DNA from: Vibrio kanaloae
GTDB taxonomy: Bacteria; Pseudomonadota; Gammaproteobacteria; Enterobacterales; Vibrionaceae
Assembly (NCBI RefSeq): GCF_024347535.1
Contig: NZ_AP025498.1
Location: 496,001-560,000 of the forward strand
Length of the DNA: 64,000 nt
Reading direction: 5' to 3'
Made by a program: the position numbers and the translations under genes. Positions 18,330 through 26,951 of the stretch are shown piece after piece. The notes under the pieces are model-generated. The model had not been told where the DNA came from and ran no database searches. It saw only the letters and a program-made list of their open reading frames with translations. Within the stretch, counting starts at the first letter, position 1. Every line of letters begins with the position of its first letter.

Positions 18330-19121
18330 TTACGATTCTTCAGCCGTTACTTGAGCCGTATTGATAACTTCGAGCGGTATGGAGAAGTCCTTAAGTATGT
18401 TTGTAATCTCTTCTGGTGGTTGTTTATTGGTAAACACCATGTGTGCTTGAGATATATTTCCGAGCTTAACCATCGCATTACGACCAAATTTACTGTGGTC
18501 GACGGCTAGCAAGATGCTACGGCTGTTGTCGATGATCGCTTGTTTCACACGAACTTCATGGTAATCAAAATCGAGCAGTGAACCATCGAAGTCGATGCCA
18601 CTGATCCCTAAGATGCCGAAGTCGAGACGGAATTGCTTCACGAAATCGAGAGTGGCTTCACCCACGATACCGCCATCGCGATTCCGTACTTCGCCGCCTG
18701 CCAATATAACCTTGATCTCTGGATTAGACAGAAGAATGCTCGCAACATTGATGTTGTTGGTGACAACTCTAAGTTGCTTATGATTCTTGTTGAGAGCTCG
18801 GGCTACCGATTCTGGTGTGGTGCCGATATCAACAAACAAGGTAGCACCATCTGGGATATGCTTAACCAGTTGATCCGCTATCACATCTTTTTCGTTGAAG
18901 TTGAGTGCTTTACGAGTGCTGTAAGAGGTGTTTTCTGAGCTTAAAGGAATAGTTGCACCACCATGATAGCGACGAATCTTATTGTTATCGGCGAGTTCGT
19001 TTAGGTCGCGTCTTATAGTTTGAGGACTGACATCGAACTTCTCTACTAGCTCTTCGGTACTCACATATCCTTGTGTTTTAACCAGGTCGACTATTTGCTG
19101 GTGTCTTGGTATTTGCTTCAC
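18330..19121 (-). CDS. glpR: Glycerol-3-phosphate regulon repressor GlpR (DeoR family)
   Basis: About 263 residues from the GTG at 19121, where it aligns with E. coli GlpR ('KQIPRHQQIVDLVKTQGYVS'). The N-terminal helix-turn-helix is 'VSTEELVEKFDVSPQTIRRD' (about 19-38); the DeoR sensor domain has 'FVDIGTTPESVARAL', 'VILAGGEVRNRDGGIVGEA' and 'FDYHEVRVKQAIIDNS'. It represses glp genes when glycerol 3-phosphate is absent. The frame stays open upstream for 43 more codons, but those residues match nothing in the family. It lies between glpK and glpD and has its own terminator. Confidence 0.92.
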   Translation of the reverse strand: MKQIPRHQQIVDLVKTQGYVSTEELVEKFDVSPQTIRRDLNELADNNKIRRYHGGATIPLSSENTSYSTRKALNFNEKDVIADQLVKHIPDGATLFVDIGTTPESVARALNKNHKQLRVVTNNINVASILLSNPEIKVILAGGEVRNRDGGIVGEATLDFVKQFRLDFGILGISGIDFDGSLLDFDYHEVRVKQAIIDNSRSILLAVDHSKFGRNAMVKLGNISQAHMVFTNKQPPEEITNILKDFSIPLEVINTAQVTAEES

Positions 19122-19287
19122 TTTACTTACCACTCCCTGCGCGCTGCTGTGTTTTAGCGCACCTAATTCTAAACATAACCTCGCGCTATTGTGCTCGAAT
19201 TGATACGTAGAGAGAAGTAATGATGGTAAGGAATCATGTCTAAACCGCAAAAACGAAGCTCAAAATACAAAAACAAACGCTGAAACG

Positions 19288-19318
19288 CAAAAAAGAGCAC
19301 AATAAAGTGCTCTTTTTA
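19288..19318 (-). terminator. Intrinsic terminator of glpFK
   Basis: On the minus strand AAAAAGAGCAC pairs with GTGCTCTTTTT around a 6-base loop, ending in T-residues, about 60 bp after the glpK stop. Confidence 0.9.
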
Positions 19319-19374
19319 GTTTCGTTTACTGCGACTCGAACAACTGTACCTGTCCGATATAGCCTATTCGTATC

Positions 19375-20901
19375 TTAGTCTTCGCCTTCATCTTCAGTGT
19401 GAAGCTCAGACCAAACTTGAGCACACTTGATTGCGCGCTTCCAGCCTTTGTAGCGGCGGTTACGCTTCTCTTCATCGTGGTGAGGCATAAATGTACGGTT
19501 TAGAACGGCTTTGTATTGAAGCTCGTCAATATTGTCCCAGAAACCAACCGCCAGGCCAGCAAGGTAAGCCGCACCAAGCGCTGTTACTTCTGTTACTTCA
19601 GGGCGATGAACTTCAGTATCCAGCACGTCTGATTGGAATTGCATTAGGAAGTTATTCGCTACTGCTCCACCATCAACTCGTAGGTTTGCTAGCTTGATGC
19701 CAGAGTCTGCTTGCATCGCGTCTAGTACGTCGCGAGTTTGGTAGGCAATCCCTTCTAGTGTTGCACGGATGATATGATTAGAGTTAACGCCACGAGTGAG
19801 GCCAACGATCGTACCACGAGCATAAGCGTCCCAGTATGGCGCGCCTAAACCAGTAAACGCAGGCACCACATAAACGCCGTTTGAAGTATCTACTTTCGTC
19901 GCGAAGTACTCAGAGTCTTCAGCGCCATCCAGTAGCTTCATCTCATCACGTAGCCATTGGATTGATGCCCCTCCCATGAATACCGCACCTTCAAGCGCGT
20001 ATGCAGGTTCGCCTTTAGGGCCACATGCTAGCGTGGTTAGTAGGCCGTTTTTAGACGTTACTTTCTCTTGGCCTGTGTTCATTAAAAGGAAACAACCTGT
20101 ACCGTAAGTGTTCTTAGCTTGGCCTGCTTCTACACACATTTGACCGTAAAGTGCAGCTTGTTGGTCACCCGCAATACCCGCGATTGGGATACGAGTACCA
20201 CCTTTACCACCAAGGTTTGTTTGACCGTATACCTCAGAAGAACGTTTCACTTCTGGCATCATTGACGTTGGAATACCCATTTCGTCAAGTAGCTTCTGAT
20301 CCCAACATAGGTCATTGATGTTGAACAACATAGTACGTGACGCGTTGGTGTAATCCGTAACGTGTACACGTCCTTGGGTCATTTTCCAAACCAACCAAGT
20401 ATCAACCGTACCGAACAATAGCTTGCCTGCTTCAGCGTCTTCACGAGCGCCTTCAACGTTGTCTAGAATCCATTTTACTTTGGTACCTGAGAAATACGGG
20501 TCAAGGACTAAGCCTGTATTATCACGTACGTAGTCTTCTAGGCCACGTGCTTTAAGGTCTTCACAGATATCTGCAGTACGGCGACATTGCCATACAATTG
20601 CGTTATAAACTGGTTTGCCAGTTTCTTTGTTCCAAACAATAGTGGTTTCACGTTGGTTAGTGATACCAATGCCTGCCAATTCATCGCTGCGAATACCCGC
20701 TTTAGCTAGGGCTTCAACCAATGTAGAGCTTTGAGAGGCCCAGATTTCCATTGGATCATGCTCAACCCAACCGGCTTTAGGGTAGATCTGAGTGAATTCT
20801 CGTTGAGAAGAACTTACGATGTTTGCATCGTGATCGAGGATTACAGCGCGAGAACTTGTGGTGCCTTGGTCTAGGGCAACAATGTATTTTTGCTCGGTCA
20901 T
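19375..20901 (-). CDS. glpK: Glycerol kinase GlpK
   Basis: 508 residues, typical of GlpK. It is a FGGY-family kinase: '[20 protein letters not shown]' at the N-terminus is the phosphate-1 loop, '[16 protein letters not shown]' binds glycerol, '[15 protein letters not shown]' is a further nucleotide motif, and the C-terminal '[17 protein letters not shown]' completes the FGGY signature. It phosphorylates glycerol to glycerol 3-phosphate in the cytoplasm. It is cotranscribed after glpF with a 60-bp gap and an AGGA site, and feeds GlpD. Confidence 0.97.
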   Translation of the reverse strand: MTEQKYIVALDQGTTSSRAVILDHDANIVSSSQREFTQIYPKAGWVEHDPMEIWASQSSTLVEALAKAGIRSDELAGIGITNQRETTIVWNKETGKPVYNAIVWQCRRTADICEDLKARGLEDYVRDNTGLVLDPYFSGTKVKWILDNVEGAREDAEAGKLLFGTVDTWLVWKMTQGRVHVTDYTNASRTMLFNINDLCWDQKLLDEMGIPTSMMPEVKRSSEVYGQTNLGGKGGTRIPIAGIAGDQQAALYGQMCVEAGQAKNTYGTGCFLLMNTGQEKVTSKNGLLTTLACGPKGEPAYALEGAVFMGGASIQWLRDEMKLLDGAEDSEYFATKVDTSNGVYVVPAFTGLGAPYWDAYARGTIVGLTRGVNSNHIIRATLEGIAYQTRDVLDAMQADSGIKLANLRVDGGAVANNFLMQFQSDVLDTEVHRPEVTEVTALGAAYLAGLAVGFWDNIDELQYKAVLNRTFMPHHDEEKRNRRYKGWKRAIKCAQVWSELHTEDEGED

Positions 20902-20961
20902 GGTAAGAATCCTTTTTTGTCTTGTTATTTATATTTTAGTAAATGTACGGTCGCTTAGGGA

Positions 20962-21816
20962 TTAAGCTTGAGCTTGTTCAGCTTCTTCTTCTGTTTCACA
21001 TTGGTTTGGAATCGTGCAACCTTGGCCTTCTATTGGTAAGTAAGCACCGATAGCTTTTGGGTACAACCAACCACCAAAGCACGCGCCAGCAATTGGAGCG
21101 ATAATTGGTACGATGAAGTAAGGGATATCACGAGCACCAGTCAGGGCGAAGTCCCACCCAGCAAAGTAAGCAAAGAGTTTTGGTCCAAAGTCACGAGCAG
21201 GGTTCATTGCAAAGCCTGTCAGTGGGCCTAAAGAACCACCAATTACCGCGATAAGAATACCGATTAGCAGTGGGTTCATTGCACCGCGAGATGCGCCATT
21301 GTTCTCATCACCTAGTGCCAAAATTGCAAACATCAACACAGCTGTAATCACGAATTCCACAGCAAAAGCGCCAAAGAAAGAAAGTGAAGCATGTGGGTAA
21401 GTTGAGAAGATACCAGCGGTTGATAGTGCGTCTTGGCTGCTACGAACGAAGTTATGTGCAATCTCGTAGTCAGTGAATAGGTTGCTGTACAGGCTGTAAA
21501 CTAATGCCGCAGAGCAAAATGCGCCAAGTAGCTGAGAAATGATGTAAGGCACAACTTTCGCTTTATCAAAGCCGTGGAACATTGCCAGTGCGATGGTGAC
21601 TGCAGGGTTAATGTGTGCGCCAGAAACACCGGCAGTACAGTAGATTGCGATAGCAACACCTAAGCCCCAGATGATGCTGATTTCCCATTGTCCGAATGTC
21701 GCACCAGTTAATACCAGAGCAGCCACACAGCCAACGCCGAAGAATATGAGTAATCCTGTACCGATAAATTCAGCCAAGCATTGCCCAAATAAAGAAGGGT
21801 GTTTGTTTGTTGTCAT
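20962..21816 (-). CDS. glpF: Glycerol uptake facilitator GlpF (aquaglyceroporin)
   Basis: 284 residues with six predicted membrane helices and both NPA boxes of the aquaporin family: 'SGAHINPAVTIALAMF' (about 66-81) and 'GFAMNPARDFGPKLFAY' (about 201-217). The Asp after the second NPAR marks a glycerol rather than a water channel. It lets glycerol diffuse across the inner membrane, trapped afterwards by GlpK. AAGGA precedes the ATG. It is the first gene of the glpFK unit; a GlpR-like operator lies 55-77 bp upstream. Confidence 0.96.
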   Translation of the reverse strand: MTTNKHPSLFGQCLAEFIGTGLLIFFGVGCVAALVLTGATFGQWEISIIWGLGVAIAIYCTAGVSGAHINPAVTIALAMFHGFDKAKVVPYIISQLLGAFCSAALVYSLYSNLFTDYEIAHNFVRSSQDALSTAGIFSTYPHASLSFFGAFAVEFVITAVLMFAILALGDENNGASRGAMNPLLIGILIAVIGGSLGPLTGFAMNPARDFGPKLFAYFAGWDFALTGARDIPYFIVPIIAPIAGACFGGWLYPKAIGAYLPIEGQGCTIPNQCETEEEAEQAQA

Positions 21817-21870
21817 GTTCGAGTCCTTTTTAGTTTTGCTTATCTAGCACGTGTATTGTGCATATATTTG

Positions 21871-21893
21871 CGAACTCGAAAATAAACGAACAT
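21871..21893 (-). promoter_or_regulatory. Candidate GlpR operator upstream of glpF
   Basis: The right half AAACGAACAT (21884-21893) is close to the E. coli GlpR half-site; the left half (AACTCGA) is weaker. Its position suits repression. The rest of 21894-22264 shows no gene, only a 10-bp-stem hairpin (AAACTGCCAA with its complement, 22189-22220) that may end the PACE gene. Confidence 0.45.
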
Positions 21894-22264
21894 CAAAAGT
21901 GAGCGTTTGAGCATAAAATTGTTAATTAAAGTCACTTGAAATGTTAATCCGAACACTTTTGCTCGAAAAAGATGCTCGCATGAATGTCATTGTTCTAATT
22001 GATAGGTTGCGAAGCCGCTCAAACTACCTATATGTAAATGAATGCGCAACTGGTACGAGGAGTTTATGTTTGGATTTGTGATGCTACTTCGTGAGTGGCG
22101 GATTATTAGACTTAATTAGGGAGGGCTGTGTGATGTTTTTGCTATGTAACAGGGGCGTTAACAAATGAGCTTATATGCATAAATGAATAAACTGCCAACT
22201 ATGTTGTAGTTTGGCAGTTTTAATTTGGGTGTATGTTCTTGTTATACGATACGAACTTACCGCT

Positions 22265-22696
22265 CTAAACCAGAGCTGCCACTTTTCCTTTCGCTACCAA
22301 TTGATCTCGAACCGAGTCATATACCCAGTTGAACGCAATCGCGTAAAGTACGAAGAAAATAACTAGGCCGATGTCCATGATCAGTACGGTTAGGAAGTCG
22401 AGTTGTAGAACCCACATCAGGACAGGAAGAGTCACTGTCATCAAGCCAAGCTCAAACCCTAACCCGTGTAAAACGCGAGTCCTCTTAGTCCGTGTACTGC
22501 GGTCGGCTCCGAATACTTTATCGTAGCCGTAGTTGTAAACGTAATTCCAAGCCATTGCGATGAATGACATCGCAAGTGCTAACCCCGCCATTTTTCCTGC
22601 ACCATCTCCGGTGATATACGTTGCAAGCCCTGCCATCAAAACCAAAGCAACTAATTCAAATAGCACCATGTGCAACATGCGTTCTTTATGTGACAT
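22265..22696 (-). CDS. PACE-family efflux protein (AceI-like)
   Basis: 143 residues with four predicted membrane helices arranged as two tandem bacterial transmembrane pair domains. The signature residues are there: 'RMLHMVLFELVAL' in the first pair and 'RVLHGLGFELGLM' in the second, with 'WNYVYNYGYDKVFG' and 'FNWVYDSVRD' at the ends of each. PACE proteins export chlorhexidine, other biocides and, natively, short-chain diamines by proton exchange. It is divergent from a LysR gene about 130 bp away, matching the AceI-AceR layout, so that regulator probably induces it. Confidence 0.9.
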   Translation of the reverse strand: MSHKERMLHMVLFELVALVLMAGLATYITGDGAGKMAGLALAMSFIAMAWNYVYNYGYDKVFGADRSTRTKRTRVLHGLGFELGLMTVTLPVLMWVLQLDFLTVLIMDIGLVIFFVLYAIAFNWVYDSVRDQLVAKGKVAALV

Positions 22697-22826
22697 TTTT
22701 CTAACTCTCTTTACGATTAAATAGCCGCCGATGGGCTAATGACTTGACTAGATAGTATCTACTTAAGTGATAATATAAAGATAGTTAGAATCACATATTG
22801 TGATAGTAAGTTTTGGGAGAAACCGA

Positions 22827-23714
22827 ATGTACAACATTGAACAGCTGAAAATGTTTGTGTATGCCGTTGAATTAGGGTCATTTTCTGCCAGTGCTCGTCA
22901 TTTGGGGAAGGTGCAGTCGGCGGTAAGCCAAGGCATCAGTAATCTTGAAATAGATTTTAATGTTGAGCTTTTTGATCGCTCGACTCGAAAGCCTTCACTA
23001 ACCAAAGCGGGCGAGCAGTTATTTAAACAGGTGAAAGCGATCGTACTTCAGGTTGAAGATCTTAATGTAACGGTTAACGCAATGGGTAGCGGTGAAGAGG
23101 GGCTCATCAAAATTGCATTAGATGATTCACTATTGGTCCCGAACCTATCTAAGATCCTTAGTGGATTCAGTAAGCAATTCCCTGCGACTGAAGTTGAACT
23201 GGTTGCGTGTACCACAACAGAGGTCAATCCATTAATTATCGAAGAGAGAGCCGACATTGGACTGATGTTTACCAATTTGGCTTTTGATGTAGGCTCTGAG
23301 CCTTGCTTTATCGGCCACTTACCGTTTATTGCTGTGTGTCATCCAAGTCATTCGCTAGCAAAACCAAGTATCGCGAAACTCTCTGATTTACTCCCGCATC
23401 GTCAATTAATGTTGAGGGGAGACAAAGGCAAGGTGATGGATCAGTTTCCGCTGATTGCCGGTAAGGTGTGGTGGTCAAACAGCTTTATTGTTATCAAAGA
23501 GATGGTGCTTGGCAGCGATATTGGCTGGGCATACTTACCCAAGCACCTTGTCGAAGAGGAGCTGAATAAGCAATGTTTAGTGGAGATTAATGTCTCATTC
23601 GATCACAAGACATGGTCACCGCCCGTTGATCTTGTTTTGTCTAAAACACGCTCAAAAGGTCCTGCATTGCTTTGGCTTGAACAAGCATTGAAAGGCTTAT
23701 TGGACGAAACGTAA
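22827..23714 (+). CDS. LysR-family regulator, probable activator of the PACE gene
   Basis: About 295 residues: winged helix at 1-60 ('EQLKMFVYAVELGSFSASAR', 'AVSQGISNLEIDFNVELFDR') and a LysR substrate-binding domain (about 88-290). I chose ATG at 22827 because GGGAGAA stands just upstream and the usual LysR N-terminus begins there; an in-frame codon at 22800 adds nine unneeded residues. Divergence from the PACE efflux gene suggests it regulates that gene in response to a polyamine-like or cationic ligand; this is inference from position. Confidence 0.87.
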   Translation: MYNIEQLKMFVYAVELGSFSASARHLGKVQSAVSQGISNLEIDFNVELFDRSTRKPSLTKAGEQLFKQVKAIVLQVEDLNVTVNAMGSGEEGLIKIALDDSLLVPNLSKILSGFSKQFPATEVELVACTTTEVNPLIIEERADIGLMFTNLAFDVGSEPCFIGHLPFIAVCHPSHSLAKPSIAKLSDLLPHRQLMLRGDKGKVMDQFPLIAGKVWWSNSFIVIKEMVLGSDIGWAYLPKHLVEEELNKQCLVEINVSFDHKTWSPPVDLVLSKTRSKGPALLWLEQALKGLLDET

Positions 23715-23750
23715 TCTAGACGATACTTAAATTGGATCAAACTTAACAAA

Positions 23751-23789
23751 AGAAAGGCTCACCGTTTAACGTGTGAGCCTTTCTGTTTA
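23751..23789. terminator. Bidirectional terminator between LysR and acr3 genes
   Basis: AGAAAGGCTCAC pairs with GTGAGCCTTTCT (12 bp) around a 10-base loop, with T- and A-rich flanks on the two sides. Confidence 0.8.
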
Positions 23790-23805
23790 AAGTTATACTG
23801 CTTGC

Positions 23806-23841
23806 TAGATGTAGATGTAGATGTAGATGTAGATGTAGACG
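23806..23841. repeat. Hexamer tandem repeat TAGATG abutting the acr3 stop
   Basis: Five exact TAGATG units plus one variant (TAGACG) fill 36 bp and end exactly at the base before the stop codon (TAA, minus strand, 23842-23844). The 6-bp period leaves reading frame unaffected. Confidence 0.95.
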
Positions 23842-24897
23842 TTAGATGCTAGGTTTAACTGTTTGACCATTGTAGTACTTGTCTTTCATCTTAAGCGCCA
23901 CGTTCACTAGGTAAATCAATACTGGTACTTCAATCAGTGGACCGATAACACCTGCAAACGCTTGGTCTGAGTTGATACCGAACACTGAGATAGCAACGGC
24001 AATCGCTAGCTCGAAGTTGTTACCTGTCGCTGTGAATGCAATTGATGCGTTCTTGTCGTATTCAATACCCATCTTCTTACCAATGAAGAAGCTGATGAAG
24101 AACATCGCTGTGAAGTAGATAGTCAGTGGAACAGCAATCAACAATACGTCCATTGGCAGTTCAACAATCATCTCGCCTTTTAGGCTGAACATCAGAACGA
24201 TAGTGGCCAGTAGTGCAATCAGTGTGATTGGAGAGATGCGTGGAATAAACACGTCGTTGTACCACTGCTCGCCTTTCATCGACACAAGGATCTTACGGCT
24301 TAGGAAGCCCGCCAGGAATGGGATACCTAGGTAGATAAGAACACTGTGTGCAATATCGATCATCGAGATATCAACCAACATGCCTTCGTAACCAAATACT
24401 GGCGGTAGAACGCTGATGAATAACCACGCCATAAAGCTGTAGCTCACCACTTGGAATGCACTGTTTAGAGCAACCAATGCCGCGCCGTATTCTTTGTTAC
24501 CGCCGCCGATGTCGTTCCAAACCAGCACCATCGCCACACAACGAGCAAGACCAATCAGAATCACGCCGACCATATAACCTGGGTGATCGCCTAAGAATGT
24601 TAGCGCCAACACGAACATCAGAATCGGGCCAACAAGCCAGTTCATGATCAGAGATAGTTTGATGGCTTTCTTATCTTTGACCACAGTACCTAATAGGTTG
24701 TAGTTAACCTTAGCCAGAGGTGGGTACATCATTAAGATAAGGCCAATCGCAAGCGGAATGTTGGTGGTACCAACCGACATCGATTCATTCCACTGTTCGA
24801 TCTGTGGGAACAGGATGCCAAGCAATACACCAAGGCCCATGGCAATAAAGATCCACAGTGTTAAGTAGCGATCTAGAAAACCTAACTTTGGTTTCAT
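23842..24897 (-). CDS. ACR3-family arsenite efflux permease
   Basis: 351 residues with ten predicted membrane helices, of the ACR3 (BART superfamily) type rather than the E. coli ArsB type. Landmarks are '[42 protein letters not shown]' region residues around 92-135, including the conserved Cys in 'GLARCVAMV' needed for arsenite transport, and the conserved Glu in '[15 protein letters not shown]' near 290-305. It expels arsenite with the proton motive force. It lies downstream of arsR with a hairpin between. The gene name arsB is often used for it but the family is ACR3. Confidence 0.93.
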   Translation of the reverse strand: MKPKLGFLDRYLTLWIFIAMGLGVLLGILFPQIEQWNESMSVGTTNIPLAIGLILMMYPPLAKVNYNLLGTVVKDKKAIKLSLIMNWLVGPILMFVLALTFLGDHPGYMVGVILIGLARCVAMVLVWNDIGGGNKEYGAALVALNSAFQVVSYSFMAWLFISVLPPVFGYEGMLVDISMIDIAHSVLIYLGIPFLAGFLSRKILVSMKGEQWYNDVFIPRISPITLIALLATIVLMFSLKGEMIVELPMDVLLIAVPLTIYFTAMFFISFFIGKKMGIEYDKNASIAFTATGNNFELAIAVAISVFGINSDQAFAGVIGPLIEVPVLIYLVNVALKMKDKYYNGQTVKPSI

Positions 24898-24950
24898 GAT
24901 ATTTTCTCTTTGGTTGATATCGCTAATCGTCGAAAGGCGATACTGGAAAG

Positions 24951-24994
24951 CAAAAAAATACGCTTAGTTTATTCCGTATTCGACAAACTAAGCG
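24951..24994 (-). terminator. Terminator or attenuator between arsR and acr3
   Basis: CGCTTAGTTT and AAACTAAGCG form a perfect 10-bp stem with a 14-base loop; on the minus strand it is followed by TATTTTTTTGC. It starts 8 bp after the arsR stop, so it would dampen read-through into acr3. Confidence 0.75.
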
Positions 24995-25002
24995 CGATAA
25001 AT

Positions 25003-25359
25003 CTATTTCAAAATGGTGCCGATTAGCGTCTCAAATTGCTGAATATTATCTCGGTTAATGCGATAACACATCTTCGGTGGTATCGATTCAGCAGTGATGA
25101 AACCTGAGGTTTTCAAGATTCTTAGGTGCTCTGATACTGTCGATTGCGCCAAACCTAATTCGCTAACCAAGTCACTGTTCAAACAGCCCCCCGATTTTTC
25201 TAGCGTTGAAAGAATACTCAATATACGAACTCTTGCCGGGTGAGCGAGTGCTTTCGCTAACGCAGCCATCTCTTTTTCTGCTTCAGCATTACTCGGCGGA
25301 AGAGGTAGAGAACAGCTATCTGTTGCTTGGCATGTTGCAGTCATACTTAGTGGACTCAT
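25003..25359 (-). CDS. arsR: ArsR/SmtB-family arsenic-responsive repressor
   Basis: 118 residues: a winged-helix fold with 'KALAHPARVRILSILSTLEK' (about 36-55) and recognition helix 'LGLAQSTVSEHLRILKTSG' (about 69-87). It lacks the canonical C-V-C-D metalloid site of E. coli ArsR. Instead cysteines occur at 10 and 16 in an extra N-terminal tail and at 59 in 'SGGCLNSD', an arrangement like that of Corynebacterium-type ArsR with N-terminal cysteine ligands. It should repress itself and acr3 until arsenite binds. The start may be the ATG at 25359 or the one five codons later; neither has a strong ribosome-binding site. Confidence 0.88.
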   Translation of the reverse strand: MSPLSMTATCQATDSCSLPLPPSNAEAEKEMAALAKALAHPARVRILSILSTLEKSGGCLNSDLVSELGLAQSTVSEHLRILKTSGFITAESIPPKMCYRINRDNIQQFETLIGTILK

Positions 25360-25365
25360 TGCTAC

Positions 25366-25385
25366 TAATCGTTAAAAGACGATTA
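25366..25385. promoter_or_regulatory. Probable ArsR operator upstream of arsR
   Basis: TAATCGT-N6-ACGATTA is a perfect 7-bp inverted repeat just ahead of the arsR start. The same half TAATCGT recurs at 24924-24930 in the gap before acr3, with a weak partner GGCGAT. Confidence 0.65.
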
Positions 25386-25468
25386 ATAGTAAGACTATTT
25401 TTGCTAGGGGTCAATGCGAATTTATTTATTAGCCTGCATGGACGTTCATTACTTGGCTCTGCCATCTA

Positions 25469-26002
25469 TTAGCCGTTTTCGATTTTTGATTTCCCTACCC
25501 AATACAATGGCCATTTTTGTTGTGGCGACGTGTTATTGAGCATGGCTCCAATACAAACCAGTGCAATGCTGCCGACTAAGACGGGGGTGAATAAGAAAGT
25601 CCAGTCTACGGATGCTGTGCCTGCCAGTGTAATTACGATTGGATTGGCTCCCGCTGGTGGATGAACGGCGCGAAAGTACAGCATCAACATAATTGCGGAT
25701 CCTACCGCCAACGCCATCACTAAATAAGAATCACCAAACCCATACAGTGCGATCAACCCAACCACGGCAGAGATAAAATGACCAGCGATGATGTTTCTGG
25801 GTTGAGCTAGCGGCGATGTTGGAACTGCGAATAATAGAACACACGTTGCTCCAAACGGAGCCATTAACCAAGGTACTTCAGATTGCTCTGCGAGCATGCA
25901 CAATACGAATATCCCTGCGGTCCCTCCGATAAAGCCTTTTAACAGCTGACTGATCGTCGCGCGTGGAGGAAGTTCACCTCCGCCGGTTAGCTTTTTAATC
26001 AT
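25469..26002 (-). CDS. HPP-family integral membrane protein
   Basis: About 177 residues with five or six predicted membrane helices and the name-giving motif 'RAVHPPAGANPIVI' (near residue 108-121), plus 'WLMAPFGATCVLLFAVPTSPLAQPRN' region residues. HPP proteins are poorly studied; a plant and cyanobacterial member moves nitrite. The ATG at 26002 has AAGGAA at ideal spacing; an ATG at 26017 would place that AAGGAA inside the gene. It is divergent from a TetR gene, and two copies of a 12-16 bp palindrome lie in the shared gap, so the TetR protein probably controls it. Confidence 0.85.
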   Translation of the reverse strand: MIKKLTGGGELPPRATISQLLKGFIGGTAGIFVLCMLAEQSEVPWLMAPFGATCVLLFAVPTSPLAQPRNIIAGHFISAVVGLIALYGFGDSYLVMALAVGSAIMLMLYFRAVHPPAGANPIVITLAGTASVDWTFLFTPVLVGSIALVCIGAMLNNTSPQQKWPLYWVGKSKIENG

Positions 26003-26037
26003 CACGATTTCCTTCATTTAAGATTAAGAATATAAAG

Positions 26038-26053
26038 TGTACAGATCTGTACA
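26038..26053. promoter_or_regulatory. TetR-type operator 1
   Basis: TGTACAGATCTGTACA is a perfect 16-bp palindrome between the HPP and tetR genes. Its 12-bp core is repeated 29 bp further on. Confidence 0.8.
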
Positions 26054-26068
26054 TGTTGAGTTAAATGA

Positions 26069-26080
26069 TACAGATCTGTA
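26069..26080. promoter_or_regulatory. TetR-type operator 2
   Basis: TACAGATCTGTA, a perfect 12-bp palindrome identical to the core of operator 1. Spacing of 29 bp between copies suggests dimers bound at two sites across the divergent promoters. Confidence 0.75.
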
Positions 26081-26143
26081 CACTATTGGCAACAGAAAAT
26101 TTAGCAATACTAAATTTTATCGGATTTGAGATGGGGGGCAGGC

Positions 26144-26710
26144 ATGAGTAAGAAAGAGCAGATCTTGGATGTAGCTGAGTCTTTGTTTAACCAATTTGGC
26201 TATACCGCGGTTGGTGTAGATATGATCCGAGATGAAGCTGGAGTTTCTAAGACATCGATGTACCGCCACTTTGGGTCCAAAACCAGACTAATTGAGGCGG
26301 TATTGACTAGGCGTCATCAGCGGTTTGAATTGAGCCTAGAAACGTTTCTTATATCGGGTGCTGGTGCTGGTGCTGAGGGTCAACTTGACGCGTTATTAGA
26401 CTGGCACTTTGCTTGGTTTGAGCAACCTGATTTCAAAGGATGCATGTTCATGCACGCTTTAGCGGAGTTTAAAGCGTCTGAGGATGATATAGCGATGCTA
26501 TCCCAGCAACATAAAGCGTGGCTTAAAAACACGATTCTTCGTGTGATTAATCATGATAAAAATGGAGATGATGCGTTACTGGAATTGTGTAGTGAATCGG
26601 TGATGACCTTTATTGAAGGTCTTATCGTGAGGAGTGAGTTTGGGAAATTAGGTTTAAATAGAGAACCTTATCGAAAAGCTTTGCATGCATTGGCTGATCT
26701 AACGATATAA
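26144..26710 (+). CDS. TetR/AcrR-family regulator
   Basis: About 188 residues. The DNA-binding N-terminus is canonical: 'KEQILDVAESLFNQFGYTAVGVDMI' and 'AGVSKTSMYRHFGSKTRLIEAVL' (about 4-55). The rest is a helical ligand and dimer domain. ATG at 26144 follows GGGGGCAGG; an upstream in-frame codon at 26126 would swallow that site. It is divergent from the HPP membrane protein and very likely represses both through the two ACAGATCTGT palindromes. The ligand is unknown. Confidence 0.88.
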   Translation: MSKKEQILDVAESLFNQFGYTAVGVDMIRDEAGVSKTSMYRHFGSKTRLIEAVLTRRHQRFELSLETFLISGAGAGAEGQLDALLDWHFAWFEQPDFKGCMFMHALAEFKASEDDIAMLSQQHKAWLKNTILRVINHDKNGDDALLELCSESVMTFIEGLIVRSEFGKLGLNREPYRKALHALADLTI

Positions 26711-26768
26711 TCGAACGCAGAACCGTTACACAAGATAACGAAAAATCATAATTTGCTATTTAATTTTC

Positions 26769-26930
26769 ATACCAATCACAGTAAGTAAATGATCAGAAAT
26801 AGCGCAGGAAAAAGACTTGAGAACAAGGCGGAATTTTTTGATAAGTAGTTATTCTACAATCAAAAATTCTAACGCAGTTATCGAGTATTTTAACCAGCTA
26901 GGATGAACAGTTATTTACTACGATTGGTAT
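26769..26930. repeat. 162-bp palindromic intergenic element, MITE-like
   Basis: The left end ATACCAATCACAGTAAGTAA and the inverted right end (ATACCAATCGTAGTAAATAA on the minus strand) match at about 17 of 20 positions. Inside, GAATTTTTTGAT and ATCAAAAATTC form a central hairpin, so the whole element can fold into one long stem. From memory this resembles a palindromic repeat scattered widely in Vibrio genomes; it has no coding capacity and only one copy was noticed here. It fills the 240-bp gap between tetR and the Cof phosphatase. Confidence 0.75.
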
Positions 26931-26951
26931 TACTTATAGGTAAGCCCGGAA

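Noticed and set aside
19122..19250. N-terminal extension of GlpR
   Set aside because: The extra residues match nothing in GlpR proteins, and the GTG at 19121 gives the family start.
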